A stretch of 64,000 nt of DNA from Brevibacterium siliguriense (GCF_900105315.1 NZ_LT629766.1:3348001-3412000), one strand, 5' to 3'. Shown: positions 53,424-62,953, counted from the stretch's first letter. A program made the numbers and translations. The notes: generated by a model from the sequence alone, not told the origin.

Positions 53424-53600
53424 GTCATTGCCCGTGACACTGCAGCTCGCAGGAGCCCGGCGTCGACTCACCCGTCGAATGTGTCGGAACACGTCCTCAT
53501 CCGACACCAGCTGACGTTCCTTGACTCGCTTGTGACGGGGCGTGACACAGATCATCGGCTGCCGACGCTCTCAACAGCAGTCACCGGCCAGGATGGCGAC

Positions 53601-54641
53601 ATGTCATCCACCTTCGTCACCTCGCGGCTCTCCGCCTCAGCCCCGGACAGTGCACCCGACCGGCTGCCCGTCGACCGACGCCGACTCCGGCGAGCGCTGT
53701 CTTTCGAAGTCATTCCACCCCGGTCCGCGGCCCAAGCCGCGCGGATGCCGAGGCTGCTGAGGTTCCTCGACACACTCGGTCCCGACTACCTGGCCGTCAC
53801 TTCCTCTGCCACCAGCAACTGGCTGCAGGGCACCGCTGACTTCATCGCCGAGGTCACCGCCACGACCACCCTGCGGCCTTTGGCTCACCTCGCGTGTACC
53901 GCGGGAACAGAGGCCGAACTGCTGACCTGGATCGACCATCTCCTCGGCGTCGGTGTGCGCGGCTTCCTCGCCATCCGCGGCGACATCCCCGAAGGACAGT
54001 CGACGGTCCCGGCAGGGCACCTCCCCCACGCCGATGCTCTCGTCACCCTTCTCCGCCGCATCGAAAACGATAATGTCGCCTGCCTGGCTGCCGGCCGCCT
54101 CGGCATCGGCGTCGCCGCCTACCCCTCTGGGCACCCGGAGTCGACCGGACCCGAACAGGACCTCGACGTACTCGCAGCCAAACAGCGCAACGGCGCCGAT
54201 TTCGCGATCACTCAGCTCTTCTTCGACCCCGCCTCCTATTCCCGGCTGCGCAGACGTGCCGAACATGCCGGCATCGTCATCCCGATCATTCCCGGCATCC
54301 TGCCGATCACCGATCCCCGCCGCCTGCACACGATGGCCCGTCTTTCCGGCTTACCCGTCCCCGACGGTCTGCTCGCGCGCTTCAACGGAATCTCCGACCC
54401 CGCCTCGGCGCGGCGCATCGGCCTCGACATCACCGCCGAACACACCGCAGCGATCCTCGAACACGACGCCGACGGACTGCACTTCTACACCTTCAACGAC
54501 CAGAACACGACCGAAGACCTGCTCACCGCACTCGAACAGAAAGGAATCTCAATGAGCTCATTCTCACCCCAGCCGCCTCCTCGGAGATGGCCGCCATCGA
54601 CCGTTCACACTAAACCGACAACGAAGGAGAACCACGCATGA
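53601..54641 (+). CDS. metF: Methylenetetrahydrofolate reductase
   Basis: Reduces 5,10-methylene-THF to 5-methyl-THF, the methyl donor for methionine synthesis; 346 residues. FAD-binding TIM-barrel motifs are SFEVIPPRS, DYLAVTSSATSNW, HLACTAG, AIRGDIPEG, FAITQLFFDP and IPGILPIT. The start is the ATG at 53601; no earlier codon gives family similarity. Its last codons contain the AAGGAG site of metE and its TGA overlaps the metE ATG, so the two are coupled. No SAM or cobalamin riboswitch was seen in the 235 bp upstream. Confidence 0.92.
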   Translation: MSSTFVTSRLSASAPDSAPDRLPVDRRRLRRALSFEVIPPRSAAQAARMPRLLRFLDTLGPDYLAVTSSATSNWLQGTADFIAEVTATTTLRPLAHLACTAGTEAELLTWIDHLLGVGVRGFLAIRGDIPEGQSTVPAGHLPHADALVTLLRRIENDNVACLAAGRLGIGVAAYPSGHPESTGPEQDLDVLAAKQRNGADFAITQLFFDPASYSRLRRRAEHAGIVIPIIPGILPITDPRRLHTMARLSGLPVPDGLLARFNGISDPASARRIGLDITAEHTAAILEHDADGLHFYTFNDQNTTEDLLTALEQKGISMSSFSPQPPPRRWPPSTVHTKPTTKENHA

Positions 54642-56989
54642 CCACCCCATTCCCGACGGCCACCATCACCGGCTACCCGCGCATCGGCGCCCGCCGCGAA
54701 CAGAAGAGGGCCCTGGAAGCCTATTGGGCCGGCCGCATCGACGCCGCGGACTTCACCCGATCGGTGCACACACTGCGAATCGACACCTACCGCCGTCTGG
54801 CCCAGCTGGGGCTGGGCGAGGATTACGCGATCCCCGCCACCTACAGCCACTACGATCATGTCCTCGACACAGCTCTGGCCGTCGGCCTCATCCCCGCTGC
54901 CACCGAAGACGGCACCGACGCGGACTCTGCCAGCAGCCTCGAGGACTACTTCGCTCTCGCCCGCGGAACGGCGCAGTGCCCTCCGCTGGAGATGACGAAA
55001 TGGTTCGACACGAACTACCACTACCTCGTCCCCGAGCTCGCTGAATCGACGACCTTCACCGCCCACCCGAAGCAGCTTCTCTCCCTCGTCGCCGAGGCGA
55101 AGGCCGCAGGCCACCTGGTCAGGCCGGTCCTCGTCGGACCCGTCACCCTGCTCGCACTGACCAAGCCCGCTCCCGGCGCCACGACTCTGCCGCTCGATCG
55201 TCTCGACGAGTTCACCGATGTCTACCGAGACATCCTCACGGCTCTGGGCGACGCCGGTGTCGATTGGGTGCAGCTCGATGAGCCGGCCCTCGTCGCCGAC
55301 ATCCCCGGCGTCCCCGACGCTCGGCTCGCCGAGGCGGCCCGACGCAGCTATGCGACGCTGGCAACCGCCGTCGTTCGTCCGCAGCTGTTCGTCACCACCC
55401 CTTACGGAAGCCTCGACAATGGTCTGCCCGCACTCGCCGAATCCGGCATCGACGCGCTGGGAGTCGACCTGTCCGCTGCGACACGCAGAATCGACCCGGA
55501 CTACCCGCGCAGGTTGGCAGCGACCGTGCCCACGTCCGTCCGCCTCGTCGCCGGTGTCGTCGACGGACGCAATGTCTGGGCCGATGATCTGGTCTCCAGC
55601 CTCAATGTGCTGACCGGTCTGGGTCGGGAGTCGGTGAGCGTATCCACCTCCACCTCGCTGCTGCACGTGCCCTATACGGTCTCCCAGGAGACCTCGCTGC
55701 CCGTCGACGTCGCCTCCTGGCTGTCCTTCGCCGAGGAGAAGGTGACCGAGATCGAGGCCCTGGCCGCAGCTCTCACCTGCGGCCCCGAGGCCCGCCTGGA
55801 AGCGTTCAACCGAGCCGACCGCGTCCGGCGCACGCGCGCTTCGTCGACCCGAGTCCACAACGCCGAAGTGGCTGCCCGCACCGCCGCCGAGGCATCCAAT
55901 GACGGCTTCCGAACCGACGCCGCGACACGGATCGCCGCCCAAGAGTCGTTGGGTATCCCGGACCTGCCGACGACGACCATCGGCTCCTTCCCGCAGACCG
56001 CCGAGGTGCGCCGGGCACGAGCAGACCACCGTTCCGGACGCCTCGATGCCGCCGCCTATGAGCAGGCGATGCGGGCCGAGATCGACCGGGTCATCGGCCT
56101 GCAGGAGGAGCTGGGTCTCGACATCTTCGTCCACGGTGAACCCGAACGCAACGACATGGTCCAGTACTTCGCCGAACACCTCGACGGCTTCACGACCACC
56201 GAGCACGGCTGGGTGCAGTCCTACGGTTCGAGATGCACTCGCCCGCCGATTCTCTTCGGTGATGTGTCCCGCCCCGAGCCGATCACCGTGGGCTGGTCAG
56301 ACTTCGCCGCATCCCGCACTTCGCGTCCGGTCAAGGGCATGCTCACCGGTCCGGTGACGATCCTGGCGTGGTCGTTCGTCCGCGATGATGTCGACCTGCG
56401 GGTCTCCGCCGACCAGATCGGTTTGGCGCTGGCCGATGAGGTCGCGGACCTCGAAGCGGCAGGAATCGGCATCATCCAGGTCGACGAGCCAGCGCTGCGA
56501 GAGCTGCTGCCTCTGCGCAGCCGGGCCCGCGCCGAATACCTCGACTGGTCGGTACGTGCCTTCCGCCTGGTCAGTGCCCACGTCTCCCCACAGACGCAGA
56601 TCCACACGCACCTGTGCTATTCGGAGTTCGGCGAGATCATCGAGGCGATCGATGCCCTCGACGCCGATGTCACCAGCATCGAGGCGGCTAGGTCACGGAT
56701 GGAGGTCCTCGACGATATCGACGGCTTCGGTTTCGCCCGCGGCATCGGTCCCGGAATCTATGACATCCACTCCCCGCGCGTACCGAGCGTTGAGGAGTTG
56801 CGCGAACTCATCGAGGCGGCGCTTGAACATGTTCCCGCGCACCGTCTGTGGATCAACCCGGACTGCGGTCTGAAGACGCGTGACTACCCGGAGGTACGCG
56901 CTTCCCTGGCCAATCTCGTCGCTGCGCGGCAGGAGGTATTGGAATCGGCCCGGGTCACCGTCGGAGCCGCCTCGGTGAGGGCCGGGTGA
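54638..56989 (+). CDS. metE: Cobalamin-independent methionine synthase
   Basis: Transfers a methyl group from methyl-tetrahydrofolate polyglutamate to homocysteine, 783 residues. The N-terminal half has GYPRIGARREQKRALE and EMTKWFDTNYHYLVPE. The C-terminal half has TTTIGSFPQT, IFVHGEPERNDMVQYF, and the zinc ligands in HTHLCYSEF and NPDCGLKTR, plus the active-site VDEPALRE. It forms an operon with metF, an economical arrangement because MetF supplies its substrate. Confidence 0.97.
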   Translation: MTTPFPTATITGYPRIGARREQKRALEAYWAGRIDAADFTRSVHTLRIDTYRRLAQLGLGEDYAIPATYSHYDHVLDTALAVGLIPAATEDGTDADSASSLEDYFALARGTAQCPPLEMTKWFDTNYHYLVPELAESTTFTAHPKQLLSLVAEAKAAGHLVRPVLVGPVTLLALTKPAPGATTLPLDRLDEFTDVYRDILTALGDAGVDWVQLDEPALVADIPGVPDARLAEAARRSYATLATAVVRPQLFVTTPYGSLDNGLPALAESGIDALGVDLSAATRRIDPDYPRRLAATVPTSVRLVAGVVDGRNVWADDLVSSLNVLTGLGRESVSVSTSTSLLHVPYTVSQETSLPVDVASWLSFAEEKVTEIEALAAALTCGPEARLEAFNRADRVRRTRASSTRVHNAEVAARTAAEASNDGFRTDAATRIAAQESLGIPDLPTTTIGSFPQTAEVRRARADHRSGRLDAAAYEQAMRAEIDRVIGLQEELGLDIFVHGEPERNDMVQYFAEHLDGFTTTEHGWVQSYGSRCTRPPILFGDVSRPEPITVGWSDFAASRTSRPVKGMLTGPVTILAWSFVRDDVDLRVSADQIGLALADEVADLEAAGIGIIQVDEPALRELLPLRSRARAEYLDWSVRAFRLVSAHVSPQTQIHTHLCYSEFGEIIEAIDALDADVTSIEAARSRMEVLDDIDGFGFARGIGPGIYDIHSPRVPSVEELRELIEAALEHVPAHRLWINPDCGLKTRDYPEVRASLANLVAARQEVLESARVTVGAASVRAG

Positions 56990-57016
56990 GCGACAGCCGG
57001 GTCCGTGCGGGCCGGG

Positions 57017-57943
57017 TCAGTGTTCGGGGAGCTCGAGCGGAATATAATACAGGCCCTTCGAGTCCTCCTCGACACTGGCCCGGAGCCGATCATCGAGATG
57101 GATGAAGTCGTTGACCTTGATCGTGCCCTTCTGACTGCTGAGGCGGCGGATTGCGAAGGCGGGGATGAGGCCCTGCCGTCCCGATCCGTCGACGGCGAGC
57201 GCGTACTTCGGGCCGGTCGCACGGACCCGGACGTCGATTCCCGAATCCTGCTCTCGCAGTTCGTCGATCTCGACGACGGGTTCCGGGTTCGTCAGCGCGG
57301 TGAGCTCGACGGCCAGGGTGTCGGCCATGTCATCGACAGTGGCGAGCATGTTCGCCATGGCACGGGCGAATTCGCCATGCAGCTTGCTCGGCTTCATCGC
57401 CGCGCCGGGTTTGTACATGTCCTCGTGGGTCAATTCGCTCCAGGCGTCCTGGAGTCGGGTCTTGACCTGGATCTCGGCGAAGACCGGCGCCCCCTGGTCA
57501 GACGGGATGCGCAGAGTGACGTGGCAGGCACGGTAGCCGCTGGCCTTCGGCGGGTCCGTGTAGTCCTTCCACTCGATAAGTTCGAAGCTGCCGAGCTGTT
57601 CGGGATCGCGCAGTGCGGCGAACATCATCGACTGGTCGCGAGGTGATTTGCACAGCACCTTGATGCCGACGATGTCGCGGATCTGGTCTTCGACATCCTC
57701 GGTGGTGGTGATCGTCAGCTGCGGATCGTCTTCGGTCTTCTCCGTCAGCTTCGCCAGGGTCCGTGCCGCGTCCTTGATCCGATGGCCGTCGACGTCGAGG
57801 CGGGAGATGTCCTTGTCCTTCAGCAGCCCCTTCTGCTGTTCGGTCAGCCAGTGCTTGATCCGCACAGCCGCCAATTGCCAGGCATCGAGGCGTTCGACAT
57901 AGGCACGTTCGACGATCGTTTTGAGCAGCGATTCGTTTCTCAC
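57017..57943 (-). CDS. RelA/SpoT-domain (p)ppGpp synthetase-like protein
   Basis: A 308-residue protein containing only the alarmone synthetase fold, without HD hydrolase or ribosome-binding domains. Key segments are DIVGIKVLCKSPRD, the KDYTDPPKASGYRACH loop and the catalytic glutamate in FAEIQVKTRLQDAW, followed by LTHEDMYK. The C-terminal 100 residues are specific to this group. The start is the GTG at 57943, with GGGGAG upstream. It would make ppGpp or pppGpp from GTP/GDP and ATP under stress; activity is inferred. It stands alone between metE and fprA. Confidence 0.85.
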   Translation of the reverse strand: MRNESLLKTIVERAYVERLDAWQLAAVRIKHWLTEQQKGLLKDKDISRLDVDGHRIKDAARTLAKLTEKTEDDPQLTITTTEDVEDQIRDIVGIKVLCKSPRDQSMMFAALRDPEQLGSFELIEWKDYTDPPKASGYRACHVTLRIPSDQGAPVFAEIQVKTRLQDAWSELTHEDMYKPGAAMKPSKLHGEFARAMANMLATVDDMADTLAVELTALTNPEPVVEIDELREQDSGIDVRVRATGPKYALAVDGSGRQGLIPAFAIRRLSSQKGTIKVNDFIHLDDRLRASVEEDSKGLYYIPLELPEH

Positions 57944-58050
57944 GTGGTCTCCCCTGCCTGCCGACGGCGGATTCTCATGGACGTCCGGTGGATCCCGGTG
58001 CCTGATGCGCACCGGACTCCATGTTCAGACTCTACGCGGTAGACGCAGAA

Positions 58051-58108
58051 CGCCCCGGCAGCGACTCGTCCTCCCATTGCAACAGGAGGAGAAAACACTG
58101 CCGGGGCG
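58051..58108 (-). terminator. Bipartite hairpin after fprA
   Basis: Outer arms 58051-58061 and 58098-58108 (11 bp, perfect) enclose a smaller TCCTCC/GGAGGA stem. It is 36 bp after the fprA stop. Confidence 0.6.
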
Positions 58109-58143
58109 TGGTGCGACCCGAGGTAGGTGGTGACGCTGGGGGC

Positions 58144-59562
58144 TCAGCTGCCGGCGGAGGGCTGACCGACGGACTCGGCGGTGACGTGTCCGCGCGCCTC
58201 GGCGAGCATCGCCTCGCGGGTGGCGAGCTTGATCCGTTCACGGCCTTCGACCTCACCGGCAGCCTTCTCGGCCGATTCGACGCGGTGGTAGCCCTCCCAA
58301 TCGGCGAAGTCGACGCCCTTGGATTCGAGGAGCTCGACGATGGCCGATTCGTCCGGGTACACCGGATCGGTGAGCACCCCGGCGGCGCGGTCATCGAGGA
58401 TGTGGCCGATGGTCTCGAGCGCATCGCCCTTCGTGTGGCCGATAAGACCGACGGGTCCGCGCTTGATCCATCCGGTGGTGTACACACCCTGAACGACATC
58501 GGCTTCGGCGGCCGTGGACTGATCATCGCAGTCGACGACGCGGCCCTCGTGGTTCGGGATCACACGCTTGCGATCGTCGAAGGGCAGCTGCGGCAGCTGA
58601 GTGCCCGCATATCCGACGGCACGGTAGACCGCATCGATCTCCCAGTCGTGGAAGCTGCCGGTGCCGTTGACACCTGCGGAGCCGTCGAGTTCCATGCGTT
58701 CGGTGCGCAGTCCCGTCACCTTGTCCTCGCCGAGGATGGCGACCGGTGCGTGCAGGAAGTGCAGGTGGAGACGGCGCTTCGCTCCGGTGGGTTCGCGCAT
58801 GGTGAAGTCCGTGAGCGTCTTCGCGACCTGTTTGGTCTGGTTGCTCGACTCGATCGCCTGCATCGACCCTTCGTCGAACTCGAAGTCCTCCGGGTAGACG
58901 ATGAGGTCGACGTCCTTGACAGCACCGAGTTCGCGCAGCTCCAGCGGCGTGAACTTCGCCTGGGCGGGTCCGCGGCGTCCGAAGATGTGGACATCGGTGA
59001 CCTGCGAGGATTTCAACCCCTCGTACACGTGATCGGGGATCTCCGTGGTGTGCATATCGTCGGCCTGCTTCGCCAGCACGCGGGCGACGTCGAGTGCGAC
59101 ATTGCCGTTGCCGATGACAGCGACGCGCTGAGCATCCAGCGGCCAGGACTGTGAGACGTCGGGATGAGAGTCGTACCAGTTGACGAAATCCGCTGCACCG
59201 TAGGATCCCGGCAGATCGATGCCGGGCAGATCGAGTGCGGCATCGACGAAACATCCGGTGGAGAAGATCACCGCGTCGTAGCGGTCGGTGAGCTCTTCGA
59301 GGTGGAGGTCGACTCCGTACTCGACGTTGGAGAACAAGCGGATGTCGCCTCGGTCGAGGACCTTGATCAGGGCGTTGATGATGCCCTTGATCCGGGGATG
59401 GTCGGGAGCGACTCCATAGCGGACGAGCCCGAATGGAGTGGGCAGACGATCGAAGAGATCGATGCTCAGATCGAAGTCACGCTCCGCCTTTGTCATGAGA
59501 TCGGCCGCGTAGATCCCAGCGGGACCGGCGCCGACGATGGCCACCCGGAAGGGACGAGTCAT
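58144..59562 (-). CDS. fprA: Ferredoxin-NADP reductase, FprA type
   Basis: FAD enzyme moving electrons between NADPH and ferredoxin, 472 residues. It resembles mycobacterial FprA and mammalian adrenodoxin reductase: FAD motif VAIVGAGPAGIYAA, LPTPFGLVRYGVAPDHP, NADP motif VAVIGNGNVALDVARVL, RRGPAQAKFT, and GWIKRGPVGLIGHTKGDA near the end. The start is the ATG at 59562; longer upstream sequence is intergenic. It is transcribed away from rarD. Likely partners are ferredoxins supporting cytochromes P450 or biosynthetic enzymes. Confidence 0.93.
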   Translation of the reverse strand: MTRPFRVAIVGAGPAGIYAADLMTKAERDFDLSIDLFDRLPTPFGLVRYGVAPDHPRIKGIINALIKVLDRGDIRLFSNVEYGVDLHLEELTDRYDAVIFSTGCFVDAALDLPGIDLPGSYGAADFVNWYDSHPDVSQSWPLDAQRVAVIGNGNVALDVARVLAKQADDMHTTEIPDHVYEGLKSSQVTDVHIFGRRGPAQAKFTPLELRELGAVKDVDLIVYPEDFEFDEGSMQAIESSNQTKQVAKTLTDFTMREPTGAKRRLHLHFLHAPVAILGEDKVTGLRTERMELDGSAGVNGTGSFHDWEIDAVYRAVGYAGTQLPQLPFDDRKRVIPNHEGRVVDCDDQSTAAEADVVQGVYTTGWIKRGPVGLIGHTKGDALETIGHILDDRAAGVLTDPVYPDESAIVELLESKGVDFADWEGYHRVESAEKAAGEVEGRERIKLATREAMLAEARGHVTAESVGQPSAGS

Positions 59563-59743
59563 TCTCACACCTCTCTGTTCAGTCCCATCGAGTCTATCGT
59601 CAATGTAGGTCATCCTTACAATGACGTGACCAAACTCGCATTGCCGCAGCCTGACAAGCAGACAGCCGGCCTCCCCCGCACGACGCCATCTCACCGTCGG
59701 TCCCACCGCACCCGCGACAGCCCGCTTCATTAGACTGAAGCCT

Positions 59744-60655
59744 GTGAGCCAGAACCCTGCCCCCGATGAGAGCGCAATTCGCCGTGCCGGCCTGATCAAC
59801 GGATTCTCCGCCTACCTTCTGTGGGGTGTGATGCCGCTGCTCTTCGCGGCCGCGGCACCCACCGGCGCCCTCGAGCTCGTCTCCCACCGGGTCATCTGGT
59901 CACTGGGCTTCTGCGCCATTCTCCTCGTCTTCACCGGCGGATTCCTCCGCACTTGGCAGATTCTGCGCTCACCGCGCCTCTTCGGCCTCCTGCTTCTGGC
60001 CTCCGTGCTCATCGCCGTCAACTGGACGACGTTCATCTTTGGGGTCGAGACCAACCACCTCGTCGAGATCTCACTCGGCTACTACCTCAATCCGCTCATC
60101 TCCATCGGCCTCGGCGTCGTCTTCCTCGGCGAGAAACTGCGACCGCTGCAGTGGACGGCAGTCGGCTTCGGTCTGCTCGCCGTCATCATCGTCGGCATCG
60201 GTCTCGGCCGCGTCCCCTACCTCGCCTTCACCGTCGCCCTGTCCTTCGGCCTCTACGGACTGGTGAAGAACAAGGTCGGCAGCCGAGTGGGCGCCCTCGA
60301 GGGCATGGCCGTCGAAAGCCTCGTCCTCGCCGTGCCCTCGGCGATCTACCTCATCGTCCTCGGTTCGCTCGGTCTGCAGACGTTCATCGGCTTCGGCGGC
60401 TGGCACGTCTTCGTCATCATCATCACCGGCCCTGCCACTGCGATCCCGCTCATCCTCTTCAGCGCCGCCGCCCGCCGCATCCCCCTGTCCTGGGTGGGCA
60501 TGCTCCAATACCTCACCCCGACCATCCAATTCACCCTCGGCGTCACGGTGCTCGGGGAGATGATGTCGACGACCCGCTGGATCGGCTTCTTCGTCATCTG
60601 GGTCGCCGTGATCCTGTTGTGTACGGACATGATCCGCCACAGCCGCCACCGCTGA
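59744..60655 (+). CDS. rarD: RarD-type EamA exporter
   Basis: A 303-residue membrane protein with ten predicted helices in two EamA repeats. It shows the RarD signature: GFSAYLLWGVMPLLF, VSHRVIWSL, NWTTFIFGVETNHLVEISLGYYLNPL and LQYLTPTIQFTLGV. These proteins export small metabolites; the E. coli member is named for chloramphenicol sensitivity. The start is GTG at 59744; a TAGACT -10 lies eight bases upstream, suggesting leaderless translation. A palindromic repeat follows. Confidence 0.93.
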   Translation: MSQNPAPDESAIRRAGLINGFSAYLLWGVMPLLFAAAAPTGALELVSHRVIWSLGFCAILLVFTGGFLRTWQILRSPRLFGLLLLASVLIAVNWTTFIFGVETNHLVEISLGYYLNPLISIGLGVVFLGEKLRPLQWTAVGFGLLAVIIVGIGLGRVPYLAFTVALSFGLYGLVKNKVGSRVGALEGMAVESLVLAVPSAIYLIVLGSLGLQTFIGFGGWHVFVIIITGPATAIPLILFSAAARRIPLSWVGMLQYLTPTIQFTLGVTVLGEMMSTTRWIGFFVIWVAVILLCTDMIRHSRHR

Positions 60656-60683
60656 CCAGGAACGAAACCCCCGACACTCCTCT

Positions 60684-60748
60684 ATTGCTACCTGACGGCG
60701 GCTCAGCAACCTTGCGCGAAGTTGCTGAGCCGCCGTCAGGTAGTAATT
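60684..60748. repeat. Palindromic repeat copy D (intact)
   Basis: Perfect 23-bp arms (60688-60710 and 60721-60743) around a 10-base centre, extended by ATTG/TAAT on both sides. It lies 28 bp after the rarD stop and probably folds in RNA as a long hairpin. Confidence 0.9.
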
Positions 60749-60790
60749 GGGGCGGGCCCCAAGATTAAACGGTCGAATCGTCGCCGGCCA

Positions 60791-60834
60791 TTGACACCAC
60801 CACCGGCACTGTGGTTCATTAGTTAAGTAACTAA
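60791..60834 (+). promoter_or_regulatory. Promoter and operator of the YtrA-type operon
   Basis: TTGACA at 60791-60796 is followed by a -10-like TTCATT (60815-60820) that overlaps the perfect palindrome TTAGTTA-AG-TAACTAA (60819-60834). A dimeric GntR repressor bound there would block transcription. Confidence 0.65.
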
Positions 60835-60843
60835 CCAACTCAC

Positions 60844-61257
60844 ATGGAGCCGAATGTGATCGACGACGCCAAACCCCTGTTCACTCAGATCGCCGAGAAG
60901 GTCGAGGACTCGATCCTCAACGGCACCCTGCCCGAGCTCTCCCGAGCACCATCGACGAACGAGCTCGCATCCTTCTACTCCATCAACCCGGCCACCGCCG
61001 CGAAGGGCATCAACCGGCTCGTCGACAAAGGCGTGTTGGAGAAGCGCCGCGGCATCGGGATGTTCGTCACCGAAGGCGCCCGCGCTCTGCTCATCAACGA
61101 ACACCGCACCACGTTCTCCGAGAACTTCATCAGCCCCCTGTTGGGCGAGGCCAACCGCCTCGGCCTGGGGTCCAAGGACGTGATCGCGCTCATCGAAGAG
61201 CGCTCCCGAGAACTCCATCTGACCACCGCACTCGATCCGACCGCAGCGAAGGGATGA
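60844..61257 (+). CDS. GntR-family repressor, YtrA subfamily
   Basis: A 137-residue regulator. The winged helix is at residues 10-77 (PLFTQIAEKVEDSIL, STNELASFYSINPATAAKGINRLVDKG, RGIGMFV). The short C-terminal dimerisation segment is what defines the YtrA group, which typically controls adjacent ABC transporters. It is the first gene of an operon with an ATPase and a permease, and the TTAGTTA palindrome in its own promoter is the likely binding site. The inducer is probably an envelope stress or an antibiotic, by analogy with Bacillus YtrA. Confidence 0.92.
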   Translation: MEPNVIDDAKPLFTQIAEKVEDSILNGTLPELSRAPSTNELASFYSINPATAAKGINRLVDKGVLEKRRGIGMFVTEGARALLINEHRTTFSENFISPLLGEANRLGLGSKDVIALIEERSRELHLTTALDPTAAKG

Positions 61258-61260
61258 CCC

Positions 61261-62172
61261 ATGAACTCCGTCGTCGAGGTCCGCCACCTCACCAAGACGT
61301 ACAAGGCCGCTAACGCACTCGAAGACGTCAGCCTTAGCATCGAAAAGGACTCGATCTACGGACTGCTCGGACGCAACGGCGCCGGCAAGACGACCCTGAT
61401 GTCGATCCTCACCGCCCAGAACTTCGCGACCAGCGGCGACGTCGAAGTCTTCGGAGAGGATCCGTATGAGAATGCCCGGGTGCTCAGCCGCATGTGCTTC
61501 GTCCGCGAAAGCCAGAAGTACCCGGATGACTCCAATGCCGGACATGCCCTGGCCAATGCCCGCCTGTTCTTCCCTCACTGGGATCAGGACCTCGCCGAAG
61601 AACTCGTCGATGAGTTCCGCCTGCCGCTGAAGACGATGACGAGGAAGCTCTCACGGGGCCAGCAGTCGGCCGTGGGCGTCATCATCGGGCTGGCCTCCCG
61701 CGCCGAAATCACCTTCTTCGACGAGCCTTACCTCGGCTTCGACGCGGTCGCCCGGCAGACTTTCTACGACCGCCTCATCGCCGATTACGCCGAGCACCCG
61801 CGCACCATCGTGCTCTCGAGCCACCTCATCGACGAGGTCGCCGATCTCATCGAGAATGTCATCGTCATCGACCGTGGCCGCATCATCATGGATGAGACCA
61901 CCGAGGAGGTCCGCAATCGCGCGGTCAACGTCGTCGGTGATGCCGACGCGATCAATCGGCTCGTCGCCGGTCGCGAGGTCATCCACCGCGAGTCCCTCGG
62001 GCGAGTCGCCTCGGTGACGATGCTCGGCCACCTCAGCAATGCCGATCGCGAACTCATCGCCGACGCCAATCTCGACCTCACTCCCGTCTCCCTGCAGCAG
62101 CTCATTGTGCGCAGCACGCAGGCAGACGACCAGCCCGCCGACGACATCGAAGTCAGGAGCCTGCAGTCATGA
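61261..62172 (+). CDS. ABC transporter ATP-binding protein (YtrB-like)
   Basis: A 303-residue ATPase. Walker A is GRNGAGKTT (residues 37-45), the signature is LSRGQQS, Walker B is ITFFDEP, and the switch histidine is in SSHLIDE. The C-terminal 90 residues are a diverged extension typical of regulated drug or peptide exporters. It begins three bases after the gntR stop and its own stop overlaps the permease start. With the permease it would form an exporter of unknown substrate. Confidence 0.93.
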   Translation: MNSVVEVRHLTKTYKAANALEDVSLSIEKDSIYGLLGRNGAGKTTLMSILTAQNFATSGDVEVFGEDPYENARVLSRMCFVRESQKYPDDSNAGHALANARLFFPHWDQDLAEELVDEFRLPLKTMTRKLSRGQQSAVGVIIGLASRAEITFFDEPYLGFDAVARQTFYDRLIADYAEHPRTIVLSSHLIDEVADLIENVIVIDRGRIIMDETTEEVRNRAVNVVGDADAINRLVAGREVIHRESLGRVASVTMLGHLSNADRELIADANLDLTPVSLQQLIVRSTQADDQPADDIEVRSLQS

Positions 62173-62912
62173 CCGCCGCAATCGACCACTCGCCCCATTC
62201 ACCGACTTCCCGTCCGAAGAACCGCACCCTGGGGGTCGTCCGCCTCCAGTTCACGAACACTCAGACCTTCGTTTGGGTCCCCGTCCTGGTGCTCGTCGGA
62301 GTCTGGCTGATCACCCTCACCATCTACTGGATCATCTCGGCTTCGGGCGTCGACGGGCCGATGTACAGTGGAGGATCACAGGCCCCGCTGTGGTACTTCG
62401 CCGTCGTCGGGGCCCAGGCGATGAACCTCACGTTCTACTTCTCGCAGGCCATGAGCCTGACCCGGCGTGAATTCTACCTCGGCTCGCTGCTCGCGGCCGC
62501 AATGAGCGCCGTGGGGGTCTCCGCCGTCTTCGTCGCGCTCGGAGTCATCGAACAGGCGACGGGCGGCTATGGAATGGGCGGCTACTTCGCCTACCTGCCG
62601 TGGGTCTGGGAAGGCGGACCACTCGCCGCCGGGATCGTCTACTTCGTCCTCACGATGCTGTGGTTCATCCTCGGGTTCTGGTTCGCCATCGTCAACAAGC
62701 GCTTCGGGGCACTCATCCTCACACTCTCGCTCATCGTCATCGCCCTGGTGCTATTGGCAGGCGCCGCTCGGCTGAGCTTCAAGCAGGCCTGGGGCGAGCT
62801 GTGGATGTGGTTGGCGGACACGCAGGCGATCGGTCTGGCCCTGTGGGCGCTGGGACTGACAGCGATCTTCGCCCTGGGCTCATACCTCACCCTGCGCCGC
62901 CTGACGACATAG
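62169..62912 (+). CDS. ABC transporter permease
   Basis: A 247-residue membrane protein with six predicted helices (for example VWVPVLVLVGVWLITLTIYW and AIGLALWALGLTAIFALG). It has no recognised sequence motif beyond this layout. It overlaps the ATPase gene by four bases and is the last gene of the GntR-ATPase-permease operon. The two genes probably form an exporter for a membrane-active compound, repressed by the YtrA-type regulator. Confidence 0.85.
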   Translation: MTAAIDHSPHSPTSRPKNRTLGVVRLQFTNTQTFVWVPVLVLVGVWLITLTIYWIISASGVDGPMYSGGSQAPLWYFAVVGAQAMNLTFYFSQAMSLTRREFYLGSLLAAAMSAVGVSAVFVALGVIEQATGGYGMGGYFAYLPWVWEGGPLAAGIVYFVLTMLWFILGFWFAIVNKRFGALILTLSLIVIALVLLAGAARLSFKQAWGELWMWLADTQAIGLALWALGLTAIFALGSYLTLRRLTT

Positions 62913-62953
62913 TCCGCAATCGACCTCACCGGGGCGGCGCCGCGGTCAGCAGC

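Noticed and set aside
53366..53600. SAM or cobalamin riboswitch before metF-metE
   Set aside because: The 235 bp contain a terminator hairpin for the upstream gene but none of the conserved cores of these riboswitches that I could recognise.
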